From Flavobacteriaceae bacterium (GTDB taxonomy: Bacteria; Bacteroidota; Bacteroidia; Flavobacteriales; Flavobacteriaceae), in NCBI GenBank assembly GCA_002698745.1, contig PAAD01000023.1:1-52503 (forward strand): 52,503 nucleotides of DNA, given 5' to 3'. A program made the position numbers and the translations under genes. The notes beneath the pieces were generated by a model. The model was not told where the DNA came from. It searched no databases and saw only the letters and a program-made list of their open reading frames with translations. Below are positions 1 through 8,365 of the stretch, in pieces. Every line of letters starts with the position of its first letter. The stretch's first letter is position 1.

Positions 1-982
1 CACGCTTAATTCCTTCTAAAGCCATGATAACCAACTTTGGGGATTGTATTTTAGGATCAACAACATACATTAATATGCTGGCTTTGTCCATTTTTTCTTG
101 AGTACGTTTCACACCCATAGCTTCTACAACGTCTGTTGTTTTACGAAGTCCCGCAGTATCTACAAAGCGATACTGAATACCGCCTATGATTAGTGTGTCC
201 TCAATACTATCACGGGTTGTTCCTGCAATATTAGAAACCAGTGCTTTATCTTCTTCGAGCAAAGCATTTAATAGCGAAGATTTACCTGCATTAGGCATGC
301 CTACGAGGGCCACTGGTATACCATATTTTACAGCATTACCCGTATCAAAAGAATCCAGTAGGTTTTTGAGTGTTGTATGAATGTCATCGACAAGTTCACG
401 CAATTGTGTTCTGTCTGCAAATGCAACATCTTCTTCGCTAAAATCGAGTTCTAACTCTACAAGCGAAGCAAAAGATAAAAGTCTTTCACGTAAGTTGCCA
501 AGGCTTTTGCTTATGCCACCACGAAGGTGCTGCACGGCAATGTGATGTGCGGCCTCACTTTCAGCAGCTATCAAATCTGCAACAGCCTCAGCTTGTGCTA
601 AATCCATTTTTTTATTTAGAAAGGCACGCAATGTAAATTCCCCTGGTTCGGCCAAGCGTGCACCCATCTCCTGCAATATTTGTAAGATTTTTTGCTGCAC
701 AAAAATTGAACCGTGGCAAGAAATTTCTACTACATTTTCTCCTGTATATGAATTAGGATTCTTAAAAACAGATAGTAGTACCTCATCTATAACCGTTTTC
801 CTGTAATGAAAATCTCCCAACAAAACCTGATGCGTACCTTGATTAGACAATTGCTTTCCAAAGCGTGATTTAAATACTTTTTCAGCGATGTTAATTGCCT
901 TGTCTCCACTTAAGCGTATAACTGCAATGGCAGCTGCACCTGGAGCAGTTGATAATGCAACTATGGTGTCATTGATATTCAA
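1..982 (-). CDS. mnmE: tRNA uridine-5-carboxymethylaminomethyl modification GTPase MnmE (3' end cut by window edge)
   Basis: MnmE works with MnmG to modify U34 of certain tRNAs. About 327 of the usual ~455-460 residues are present; the C-terminal part runs off the left edge. The reading starts at a TTG (N-I-N-D-T-I-V-A-L-S-T-A-P-G), which overlaps the TGA of the upstream gene. The N-terminal tetrahydrofolate-binding-type domain is followed by the inserted G domain: P-loop GMPNAGKSS, then GTTRD (G2) and DTAGLRK (G3). The C-terminal catalytic Cys lies outside the window. It is the last visible gene of a three-gene minus-strand operon. The assignment is firm; the TTG start is inferred, because no in-frame ATG or GTG precedes the conserved N-terminus. 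Confidence 0.95.
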   Translation of the reverse strand, partial: MNINDTIVALSTAPGAAAIAVIRLSGDKAINIAEKVFKSRFGKQLSNQGTHQVLLGDFHYRKTVIDEVLLSVFKNPNSYTGENVVEISCHGSIFVQQKILQILQEMGARLAEPGEFTLRAFLNKKMDLAQAEAVADLIAAESEAAHHIAVQHLRGGISKSLGNLRERLLSFASLVELELDFSEEDVAFADRTQLRELVDDIHTTLKNLLDSFDTGNAVKYGIPVALVGMPNAGKSSLLNALLEEDKALVSNIAGTTRDSIEDTLIIGGIQYRFVDTAGLRKTTDVVEAMGVKRTQEKMDKASILMYVVDPKIQSPKLVIMALEGIKR

Positions 983-2109
983 AGTGAAATGTCTTTACGG
1001 TATGTTCTGCGTCGTTTGTGCAGCTCGTGTTTATAATTTTTCCACATTGCTTGAATTGCTTTATTTTCTTCCAATTCAGGATTGGTTTCTACTTTTGTAA
1101 TTCCACGTTTGTTAAACATTTCCTGAATTTCTTGAAAAATAATGGCAGTAACTCCTTTATTTTGATAGTTTTTTTGTATGCCAATCAAATAAAATGAAGC
1201 GCGATTATTTTTCCGCATGGCACGCCATAAATGATAAAAACCAAATGGGAACATTTTTCCATTAATGCGTTTTAATGCTTTCGTGAAAGAAGGCATCGTT
1301 ATTGTAAATCCAATCATTTCATTGTTTTCGTCAACGACACATTTTATAAAATCGGGATGTACGTATGGTAGATACTTATTTTTATATACTTCAATTTGAT
1401 GTTTTTGAATTGGTACAAAGGACTGTAACTCGTTGTAGGTTTGGTTCAGCAATTCAAACATTTTATCCACATGAGGCTCAATGTCTTTTGTTGTTTTAAA
1501 TTCAAGAGTTTTAAGTTTAAATCTTTCCTTAATAACACGCGCAAACTTTTTCACCTTTTCCGGTGCATCTTTTGCATTGTAAATGTCAATTTTAAATTCA
1601 ATCCATTCACTTTGTTTTTTTAGCCCCAATCTTTCAAGATGTACTTTTTGATAGGGATAGTGATACCAAGTAATCATGGTATTCATATGTTCATAACCAT
1701 GAACAAGTAGTCCCGCCTTATCCATGTTTGAAAAACCCATGGGCCCTTCAATATAGGTCATACCTTCAGCGATAGCAACTCCTTCAACAGCCTCAATAAG
1801 CTTTTGACTTACTTCTAAATCATCAATTGTGTCATACCATCCAAAACGAACTTTGGTTTTTTTGAGCTCTTCAATTTCAACCCAATTAATCATAGCAGCA
1901 ATGCGGCCAACTACCTTTCCTTTTTTCTTTGCTAGAAAAAGCCGCGCCATAGCATGTTCAAAAACAGCATTCTTTTGAGGATCAAAAATATCTATTTCTT
2001 CTTTTGTAATAGGCGGTACCCATTGTAAACAATTCCGATAGAGGTCAAATGGAAACTGAAAAAATGCACCGAATTGTTGTCTTGACGTTACTTCTACAAT
2101 TTCAATCAT
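979..2109 (-). CDS. GNAT-fold acyltransferase-like protein, substrate unknown
   Basis: A 376-residue soluble protein. The C-terminal third looks like a GNAT acyl-CoA-binding core: a strand ending IGFTITMPS, later IGIQKNYQNKGVTA (position of the acetyl-CoA pyrophosphate loop), then a helix and ETNPELEENKAIQAMWKN. The N-terminal half (EGPMGFSNMDKAGLLVHG) may be a degenerate second GNAT module. From memory, relatives are common in Bacteroidota and sometimes carry unrelated names such as GTP cyclohydrolase, which I would not trust. Its ATG overlaps the TGA of the preceding barrel gene (ATGA), and its own TGA overlaps the mnmE start, so the three genes are translationally coupled. No substrate can be inferred. 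Confidence 0.7.
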   Translation of the reverse strand: MIEIVEVTSRQQFGAFFQFPFDLYRNCLQWVPPITKEEIDIFDPQKNAVFEHAMARLFLAKKKGKVVGRIAAMINWVEIEELKKTKVRFGWYDTIDDLEVSQKLIEAVEGVAIAEGMTYIEGPMGFSNMDKAGLLVHGYEHMNTMITWYHYPYQKVHLERLGLKKQSEWIEFKIDIYNAKDAPEKVKKFARVIKERFKLKTLEFKTTKDIEPHVDKMFELLNQTYNELQSFVPIQKHQIEVYKNKYLPYVHPDFIKCVVDENNEMIGFTITMPSFTKALKRINGKMFPFGFYHLWRAMRKNNRASFYLIGIQKNYQNKGVTAIIFQEIQEMFNKRGITKVETNPELEENKAIQAMWKNYKHELHKRRRTYRKDISL

Positions 2110-3197
2110 TTTACACGTTTAATTTTACGTTCAATTTTCTTTTGCTTTCTATCTAATTTTTTTAACCCCCTGCTAGTTCTTTTCTCTGCCTTTCTGATAC
2201 TTGCTTTTTCATTTTTAGCATTTCTACGAGCAGCTTTTTCTTCTCTAATTTTTTCAAGATTTTGTGGCTCCTCATTCCAAATATTGTGACGGTCTAATCT
2301 GTAAGAAACACCAATGCCCGCAGTCAATAAGCTAGGTGTACTTTTTAGGTTTTTTTGAACAGCCATATCGAGTTGTAAATTACTGTAAATTAAATAAGCA
2401 GCACCTGTACCTATTATTAAATCTCTGTAGATTTGGCTATCATAAATAGTGTATTCTGCAAAAAACGACCATTTTGATTGTGTACTGTAAGTTAGGGTTC
2501 CTAATAGTTTTTTTTGCTGCATACTAGTAGTTAAATAGCGCATACCAATGTTATGCACCACTACTAATCCTGGGCGCAGATGTTGTTGTAAAATAAGCAT
2601 GGCTGTAGCTGAAACAAACGGTTCTGATAGTGGATTATATTTGTAATCATATAAAGGTAAAAAGTTTTCTTGATACGGATAAACCCCACCTGTGCTAAAC
2701 TGTGCACCTGCATAGACCGAAGTGGCTGGTATTAAATCACGCCAACGTATTTTATTGTTGGCGTGCCAACTGTAAAAATTTGGTTTGTATTTGTCAACTT
2801 TTCGAAAGGGATCATATATCAGATATTTAACACCTGTTCCTAAATCACGCAAAGCATTCCTGTTTATATTATATCTTCCGGAAGCAGTTGAATAACGTAA
2901 CCCATCAATTTGATAATCTGAAGTAACTACAAACTCCAATTGCTCTTTGAATTGGCCAATGCGGATTTGAGTTCTTCCTCCTATCCCCGTATAAGAAGCA
3001 TCTTGAAATGCATTAAAAATACCCATCCGAAATGATAATCCTTGTTCTAATTGGTATACTCTTTTACCAACGCCATATGCGCCCATAGATTGACTCGGAC
3101 GGTTACTATTTATGACATCCGTATATTGTGCAATTGACATCAATGGTACGGTCAACATCGTTATAAAACATAATATAGACAGTGATAATAAGTACAT
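2106..3197 (-). CDS. outer-membrane beta-barrel protein with very basic C-terminal tail
   Basis: I choose the ATG at 3197, not the upstream in-frame ATG at 3230. The 3197 start gives a clean signal peptide (MYLLSLSILCFITMLTVPLM, then SIAQ), and a perfect -7 box TATCTTTG lies 3 nt upstream of it, inside the longer ORF. The mature protein begins with an N-S-N-R-P-S-Q-S motif and has alternating aromatic/polar strands typical of barrels. It resembles the Bacteroidota transporter / MetA-like outer-membrane group, but that match is from memory. The last ~50 residues are dominated by Lys, Arg, Glu and Ala (for example EKAARRNAKNEKASIRKAEK), which is unusual after a barrel. It overlaps the GNAT-like gene by 4 nt. 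Function unknown. Confidence 0.65.
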   Translation of the reverse strand: MYLLSLSILCFITMLTVPLMSIAQYTDVINSNRPSQSMGAYGVGKRVYQLEQGLSFRMGIFNAFQDASYTGIGGRTQIRIGQFKEQLEFVVTSDYQIDGLRYSTASGRYNINRNALRDLGTGVKYLIYDPFRKVDKYKPNFYSWHANNKIRWRDLIPATSVYAGAQFSTGGVYPYQENFLPLYDYKYNPLSEPFVSATAMLILQQHLRPGLVVVHNIGMRYLTTSMQQKKLLGTLTYSTQSKWSFFAEYTIYDSQIYRDLIIGTGAAYLIYSNLQLDMAVQKNLKSTPSLLTAGIGVSYRLDRHNIWNEEPQNLEKIREEKAARRNAKNEKASIRKAEKRTSRGLKKLDRKQKKIERKIKRVK

Positions 3198-3200
3198 ATT

Positions 3201-3208
3201 CAAAGATA
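3201..3208 (-). promoter_or_regulatory. -7 box TATCTTTG for the outer-membrane barrel operon
   Basis: Perfect match to the Bacteroidota -7 consensus TAnnTTTG on the minus strand. It ends only 3 nt before the ATG at 3197, so the predicted start of transcription falls at or near the start codon. No clear -33 TTG was seen. Confidence 0.5.
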
Positions 3209-3244
3209 CATCAATTAAAAATCCTGTCATTATACATAGAATTG

Positions 3245-3252
3245 TATTTTTG
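3245..3252 (+). promoter_or_regulatory. -7 box TATTTTTG for the YfhO/glycan operon
   Basis: Perfect TAnnTTTG element 4 nt before the first ATG of the YfhO-family gene. It is divergent from the box at 3201-3208. No convincing -33 element was seen. Confidence 0.5.
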
Positions 3253-3256
3253 AAAC

Positions 3257-5674
3257 ATGATGAAACATCCAGTGTTGCGTTTTTTACTGCCGCATGTGTT
3301 AGTAACTGTTTTATTTGCCCTTATTTCACTGGTATACTTTTATCCTGTACTAACCAACAAATATCTTGAACAATCCGACATTGTTCAATATAAAGGGATG
3401 CAGCGTCAAATTTTAGAACACAGGGCTGAGTTTGATGAAGAACCCTATTGGATTGATAACGCTTTTGTCGGTATGCCCACCTATCAAATTACGGCACATT
3501 ACCCTTATGATTTGTTGCGTTATCTTGAAACAGCCTTTTTTTTCTTACCGCGACCTGCCGATATGCTGTTTTTGTATCTTTTCTTTTTTTATGTATTCGC
3601 ACAGAGTAGGCGTTTTTCAAAGCCTGTTTCAGTACTAGGTGCATTTGCCTACGGTTTTTCGTCTTATTATATCATTATTTTGATGGTTGGTCATAACACT
3701 AAAGCCATGACATTAGCCTATGCACCGCTTGTATTTTTAGGTTTGTTTCAAGTGTTGATTGATCGAAAAAAATGGGGTATACTTTGGCTTACGTTTGGGC
3801 TGGCATTACAGCTCCACGCTAATCACCTGCAGATGACTTACTACACTTTAGTAATGGTGTTTATCATAACACTTATGTGGGGTGTTCACACATGGTATAA
3901 GCGAGGTATTTTACATACACTGAAACCTGTTTCCATACTACTTATATCAGGTTTATTGGCTCTTATTTTAAACGCTCAAAGCGTACTGGCCACTTTAGAT
4001 TACACCAAATTTAGTACGCGGGGTGCAAGTGAGTTGACTATAAATCCAGATGGAACAGATAAAATAGCTTCGGATGGACTCTCATTTGAATATATTACTT
4101 CTTACAGCTATGGTATCATGGAATCCATCACTTTTATATCACCCAACATTATGGGAGGCAGTTCAAGTGAAAGCTTTGCAGACGAAAGTCCTTTTATGAA
4201 GTTTATTAAAGTCAAAATGAGCGATGGTAGTCTCGACTATGATACCGCAATTGGTTTGTTGCGTCAATTTAGACCATATTGGGGCGATCAACCGTTTGTG
4301 GCTGCGCCTGTTTACTTGGGTGTGGTAGTCTTATTTTTCGCTGTTTTGGGATTGGTGTTAACCAATAAAAACATACGTTCTGTATTACTGTCAATAATTG
4401 CTGTTTCATTGCTATTTTCCTGGGGTAAAAATACACCCGAGATTACACAATTCTTTATTGATTATTTACCCTTGTATAATAAATTCAGAGCTGTTAGTTC
4501 CGCTCAAATTATGATTATGCTTTGTGTGCCATACGCAGCCATATTGGGCATACAGCACCTGACTCAAGAAAAGGGTATGAGCAGAAAAAATCTTTTAGCG
4601 GTATATGGCGTTGTATCTACTTTTATTGTTTTAATATTATTTTTAATAGTTGGTGCTAATGGCTTTTTTTCGTTTACTTCAACTTCCGAAGGCTTATCTA
4701 ATTTACCCAATGTGCTATTAGAGCCACTTCAGCTGTCAAGAAAGTTGTTCATTTGGGAAGATGTTTGGCGTATACTTACTTATCTTATTTTAATTGTATT
4801 AGCTCTTCTGGTCCTGCGGCGCAATTTGGTTTCAGGGCCCCTGTTTGCTGTTATTATTGCAATAACATGTCTCGTTGATCTGTGGCAGTATAATAGACTT
4901 TTCTTTGATACAGAACAGTTTAAAGGCAAATACCAGTTCGAATATCCTTTTGATAAAACATCACAAGATAAAATTATTCAAAAAGACAAATCAACCTACC
5001 GTGTTTTTGAACCCAGGCTAGGTTTTTCGTCATCGAGATCTGCCTATTTTCACAATAGTTTAGGTGGCTATCACGGAGCTAAACCTGCATTGCTGCAAGA
5101 TGTTTATGATTTCCACCTGTACAAACAAGACAGTGCTGTGCTTGATATGCTAAATGTAAAATTCATTATCGACGATCAATATGCTGATGGGGTAGGTAAA
5201 CGCCAATCTTCACTTGGGCCTGTATGGCTTGTTGATGAAGTTATACAGGTTGCAAATGCTAACGAAGCTATATTGCAACTCAACCAAATAGACCATAAAA
5301 TACAGGCAATTTCACAAACCCTTAAGTCAACATTATACACCTCATCACCAAACGACAACATATCATTGATTGAAAAACGGAATAATTTTTTACGATACTC
5401 TGTTTCCACAACACATGAGCGCTTAGCAGTGTTTTCAGACATGTACTATCCCAATGGTTGGTCTTTGTTTATTGATGGGGAGTTACAAAGCTATCACAAG
5501 GTTAACTATATGCTTCGTGGGGTTGTTGTTCCACCTGGAAAACATGAGATTGAGTTTGTGTTTAAACCAACTGTAATACGAAATGGAACCTTGCTAATGG
5601 CATCAGGCTGGTTGTTGTTTTTGGTTATGATAGTAATGCTTATGCGTAAACAAAAAGATAGTAAGCTTGAATAA
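3257..5674 (+). CDS. YfhO-family polytopic membrane protein
   Basis: 805 residues, mostly hydrophobic, with many predicted membrane segments from residue ~8 to ~545. A polar domain follows (about 560-780), then a last membrane segment ending RKQKDSKLE. The early motif Y-L-E-Q-S-D-I-V-Q-Y-K-G-M, with an Asp in the first periplasmic loop, and the downstream GHNTKAMTLAYAP are typical of YfhO (PF09586) proteins. These are GT-C-like membrane proteins implicated in glycosylating lipids or polymers at the cell surface. The gene overlaps the next (glycosyltransferase) by 8 nt. The start is one of two adjacent ATGs. Family assignment is good; the substrate is unknown. Confidence 0.85.
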   Translation: MMKHPVLRFLLPHVLVTVLFALISLVYFYPVLTNKYLEQSDIVQYKGMQRQILEHRAEFDEEPYWIDNAFVGMPTYQITAHYPYDLLRYLETAFFFLPRPADMLFLYLFFFYVFAQSRRFSKPVSVLGAFAYGFSSYYIIILMVGHNTKAMTLAYAPLVFLGLFQVLIDRKKWGILWLTFGLALQLHANHLQMTYYTLVMVFIITLMWGVHTWYKRGILHTLKPVSILLISGLLALILNAQSVLATLDYTKFSTRGASELTINPDGTDKIASDGLSFEYITSYSYGIMESITFISPNIMGGSSSESFADESPFMKFIKVKMSDGSLDYDTAIGLLRQFRPYWGDQPFVAAPVYLGVVVLFFAVLGLVLTNKNIRSVLLSIIAVSLLFSWGKNTPEITQFFIDYLPLYNKFRAVSSAQIMIMLCVPYAAILGIQHLTQEKGMSRKNLLAVYGVVSTFIVLILFLIVGANGFFSFTSTSEGLSNLPNVLLEPLQLSRKLFIWEDVWRILTYLILIVLALLVLRRNLVSGPLFAVIIAITCLVDLWQYNRLFFDTEQFKGKYQFEYPFDKTSQDKIIQKDKSTYRVFEPRLGFSSSRSAYFHNSLGGYHGAKPALLQDVYDFHLYKQDSAVLDMLNVKFIIDDQYADGVGKRQSSLGPVWLVDEVIQVANANEAILQLNQIDHKIQAISQTLKSTLYTSSPNDNISLIEKRNNFLRYSVSTTHERLAVFSDMYYPNGWSLFIDGELQSYHKVNYMLRGVVVPPGKHEIEFVFKPTVIRNGTLLMASGWLLFLVMIVMLMRKQKDSKLE

Positions 5675-6914
5675 AATCAAACGTATTGCAATAATGATTT
5701 ATTATTGGCCGCCTTCTGGTGGTTCAGGCGTACAGCGTTGGTTATTTTTAGCAAACTTTTTTTCCATCAAAGGGCTAGATGTTACTGTTTTTGTTCCAAA
5801 TAATCCGCGTATCGCACAAAAGGATGATGCATTAAGGCAAAAGATTCATCATGGAATTAAAGAAATAAAGATTCATGGTTGGGAGCCATTTCAAAAGTCT
5901 AATAAGCCAATAGCAGAAAACTTGGGAGAAAAGCGAGGCATGCTAAAACGTTTTATTTTGTGGGTGCGCGCTAATTTCTTTATTCCTGATGCTAAATTGT
6001 ATTGGGCCAAAGCGGCTACACAGATTTTTTTGAATCAGCACAAGCAAAAACCTTTTGATTTAATTGTTACTTCAGGGCCACCGCATTCGTTGCATCTAAT
6101 TGGATTACAAGCTAAGCAACAAACAAGCATTTTATGGATTGTAGATTTTAGAGATCCATGGACTGGATTTTTTCAAAACCGCAGCCTTCCCTTAAACAAA
6201 AAGGCAAAGAAAAAACACATGAAATTGGAGCAAAAGGTATTGCAACACGCAGATCGTGTTGTTGTAACCGCTCCTTCTCTAAAAGAGGATTTTAAACCAC
6301 ATAATGAAAGCATTACTGTAATTACCAATGGATATGAACAACTTCTACCTAGCAAAAAATCACCTGGGTCTGGTATGGTTTATGCTGGAAGCTTAAAAGC
6401 ACAGCAGAACCCAACTGTCTTGTGGCAGGCTATCGCATCATTAATAAAGTCTAATGCCGATTTCAGAGAAACCTTTTCATTGGATGTGTATGGTAGAGTA
6501 GCGACTTCCATAAAAAAAGAAGTGAAATCACTTGGTATTGACACACACGTACGTTTTTTGGGTTATCAACCCAAACAATTTGTTGACATACAACTGACAA
6601 ATGCAAAAGCCTTATTATTGTTGGGTGTAAATATGCCAATAACAGCAAATGTTATTCACGGAAAATTATTTGAATATATGGCTGCTCAACGTCCTGTTTT
6701 GGGTATTGGTCCAAAGCCAAGCGATATGCAAACTCTTTTTGATACGCATCAATTGGGTGTATATGTTTCATTTTTAGAGCAATCTAAGATTAATGAAACC
6801 TTGTTTAATTGGTTTGTAAAAAACGATATGCCTCAAACAGGTAAGGATATTAAGTCTTATGGTCGCAATGAGTTAGCGCGAGAATACCTAACGTTAATAC
6901 GTTCCCTTTCATGA
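5667..6914 (+). CDS. GT-B glycosyltransferase (family 4-like)
   Basis: 415 residues with a two-domain GT-B layout. The N-terminal nucleotide-fold begins IAIMIYYWPPSGGSGVQRWL, with the glycine-rich acceptor loop. The C-terminal domain carries GKLFEYMAAQRPVLGIGP, the conserved Glu-containing donor-binding motif. It probably transfers a sugar to a lipid-linked or surface glycan. The frame opens with TTG at 5667, overlapping the TAA of the YfhO gene. An internal ATG at 5694 would remove part of the first conserved strand, so TTG is preferred. The stop overlaps the flippase ATG (ATGA). Donor and acceptor cannot be predicted. Confidence 0.88.
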   Translation: MNKIKRIAIMIYYWPPSGGSGVQRWLFLANFFSIKGLDVTVFVPNNPRIAQKDDALRQKIHHGIKEIKIHGWEPFQKSNKPIAENLGEKRGMLKRFILWVRANFFIPDAKLYWAKAATQIFLNQHKQKPFDLIVTSGPPHSLHLIGLQAKQQTSILWIVDFRDPWTGFFQNRSLPLNKKAKKKHMKLEQKVLQHADRVVVTAPSLKEDFKPHNESITVITNGYEQLLPSKKSPGSGMVYAGSLKAQQNPTVLWQAIASLIKSNADFRETFSLDVYGRVATSIKKEVKSLGIDTHVRFLGYQPKQFVDIQLTNAKALLLLGVNMPITANVIHGKLFEYMAAQRPVLGIGPKPSDMQTLFDTHQLGVYVSFLEQSKINETLFNWFVKNDMPQTGKDIKSYGRNELAREYLTLIRSLS

Positions 6915-8365
6915 ATATGATCACCATACAATCGTCTAAAAACCTGCTTAGCATCATGTTTGCCTTCTTCGTAGGTGCGGTTAATACTCTTATTTTGTAT
7001 CCGCATTTTTTTGGCGCTTCCAATCAAGGTTTGGTCGTATTCTTATTGTCCTCTTCAAATCTGCTAATGCCACTTATTGGCTTTGGTGTAGCACAAACCG
7101 TTATAAAGTTTCACAGTGGCTATGCAAAGTCAGAACAGCAAAACTTTCTTTCTTTTATTGTAACCGTTCCATTGCTGGTGGTACTTCCTTTTGGCTTTTT
7201 AGCAATATATTTTCATAACATAATTGCGACATTTTTATCTGTTGAAAACCCCATAATTGCTGACTTTACTTGGGTGATCTTTGCTGTGGCTTTTGCAACA
7301 GCTTATTTTGAAATTTTTTATGCTTGGGCACGGGTGCATTTTAAGTCCGTAATTGGAAACATTTTTAAAGAGATTTATCCACGGCTAACAATTTTTATTT
7401 TGTTGATAGCCTATGAACTAAATATAATTGATTTACACAAATTTTTCATTTTTTTGGTAGCCCTATATTACTTGCGTATGCTTGTGATGATGTATATCGC
7501 TTTTCGAATTCAATTACCTAAATTGTCTTTGAAGATTCCAAAGAATATTTCTGAACTATTGCGTTATTCTTTTTATTTGGTTTTAGCTGGTTCTGCTGGA
7601 AGTATGATAATCGATATCGACAAGTTTATGCTCCCACAGTATAAAGCAATCGCACAAACAGCCTTTTATTCCGTAGGTATTTTTACAGCAACTCTTATTG
7701 AAGTTCCTGGTCGTGCATTGTTCCAAATACTAAACCCTTTGGTTGCAAAAGCAATCAACAACAAAAATAATTCCCTTCTTATCAAGCTATATAAAGATAG
7801 CTCAATTAATTTGTTTCTGTTGGGCGGTTGGTTCTTTTTATTGGTTAATGGTAGTATAACAGCCTTGTTTGATTTAATTCAAGTTGATGGCTATGAAACG
7901 GCTACGTTGGTTGTATTGATGATTTCTTTTGCTAAGCTTGTTGTGATGAGTTCGGGTGCCTCAAACAGTATACTTATTAATTCAAAGCATTATCGTATAT
8001 CTCTTGCGTTAACTATTTTTATGGCAATTTTCGTCTATATTGGAAATCGCTTGAGCATTCCATTGTATGGAATCAATGGAGCGGCATTGTCAACACTGGT
8101 CGTAGTTGTGGTCTTTACCTATGTGCGTATGGCTTTTGTTTACCGTTATTTTGGGGTTTATCCTTACGACACAAGTACCTTGAAATCATTTGTTGTTATT
8201 TTATTAATTTTTATTGCTAGTAGCACGCTACAATTAAACGTACATCCGGCAGCTTCAATAGTACTTAAATCTATTTTCATCACCTTTATTTACGGAGCAC
8301 TGATTACTGTTTTAAGACTTTCTGATACGGTTAATGGCTGGGTAGCAAAACGAACTAATCGCTAA
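6911..8365 (+). CDS. oligosaccharide flippase family (polysaccharide/lipid-linked glycan export) membrane protein
   Basis: 484 residues with about 12-14 hydrophobic segments. The start MNMITIQSSKNLLSIMFAFF and the mid-protein stretch DIDKFMLPQYKAIAQTAFYS fit the Wzx/MATE-like MVF superfamily, which flips lipid-linked oligosaccharides across the inner membrane. It is the third gene of the YfhO/glycosyltransferase operon, joined by a 4-nt ATGA overlap, so the three genes probably build and export one surface glycan. Its 3' end overlaps the convergent uvrA gene by 11 nt. Specificity unknown. Confidence 0.85.
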   Translation: MNMITIQSSKNLLSIMFAFFVGAVNTLILYPHFFGASNQGLVVFLLSSSNLLMPLIGFGVAQTVIKFHSGYAKSEQQNFLSFIVTVPLLVVLPFGFLAIYFHNIIATFLSVENPIIADFTWVIFAVAFATAYFEIFYAWARVHFKSVIGNIFKEIYPRLTIFILLIAYELNIIDLHKFFIFLVALYYLRMLVMMYIAFRIQLPKLSLKIPKNISELLRYSFYLVLAGSAGSMIIDIDKFMLPQYKAIAQTAFYSVGIFTATLIEVPGRALFQILNPLVAKAINNKNNSLLIKLYKDSSINLFLLGGWFFLLVNGSITALFDLIQVDGYETATLVVLMISFAKLVVMSSGASNSILINSKHYRISLALTIFMAIFVYIGNRLSIPLYGINGAALSTLVVVVVFTYVRMAFVYRYFGVYPYDTSTLKSFVVILLIFIASSTLQLNVHPAASIVLKSIFITFIYGALITVLRLSDTVNGWVAKRTNR

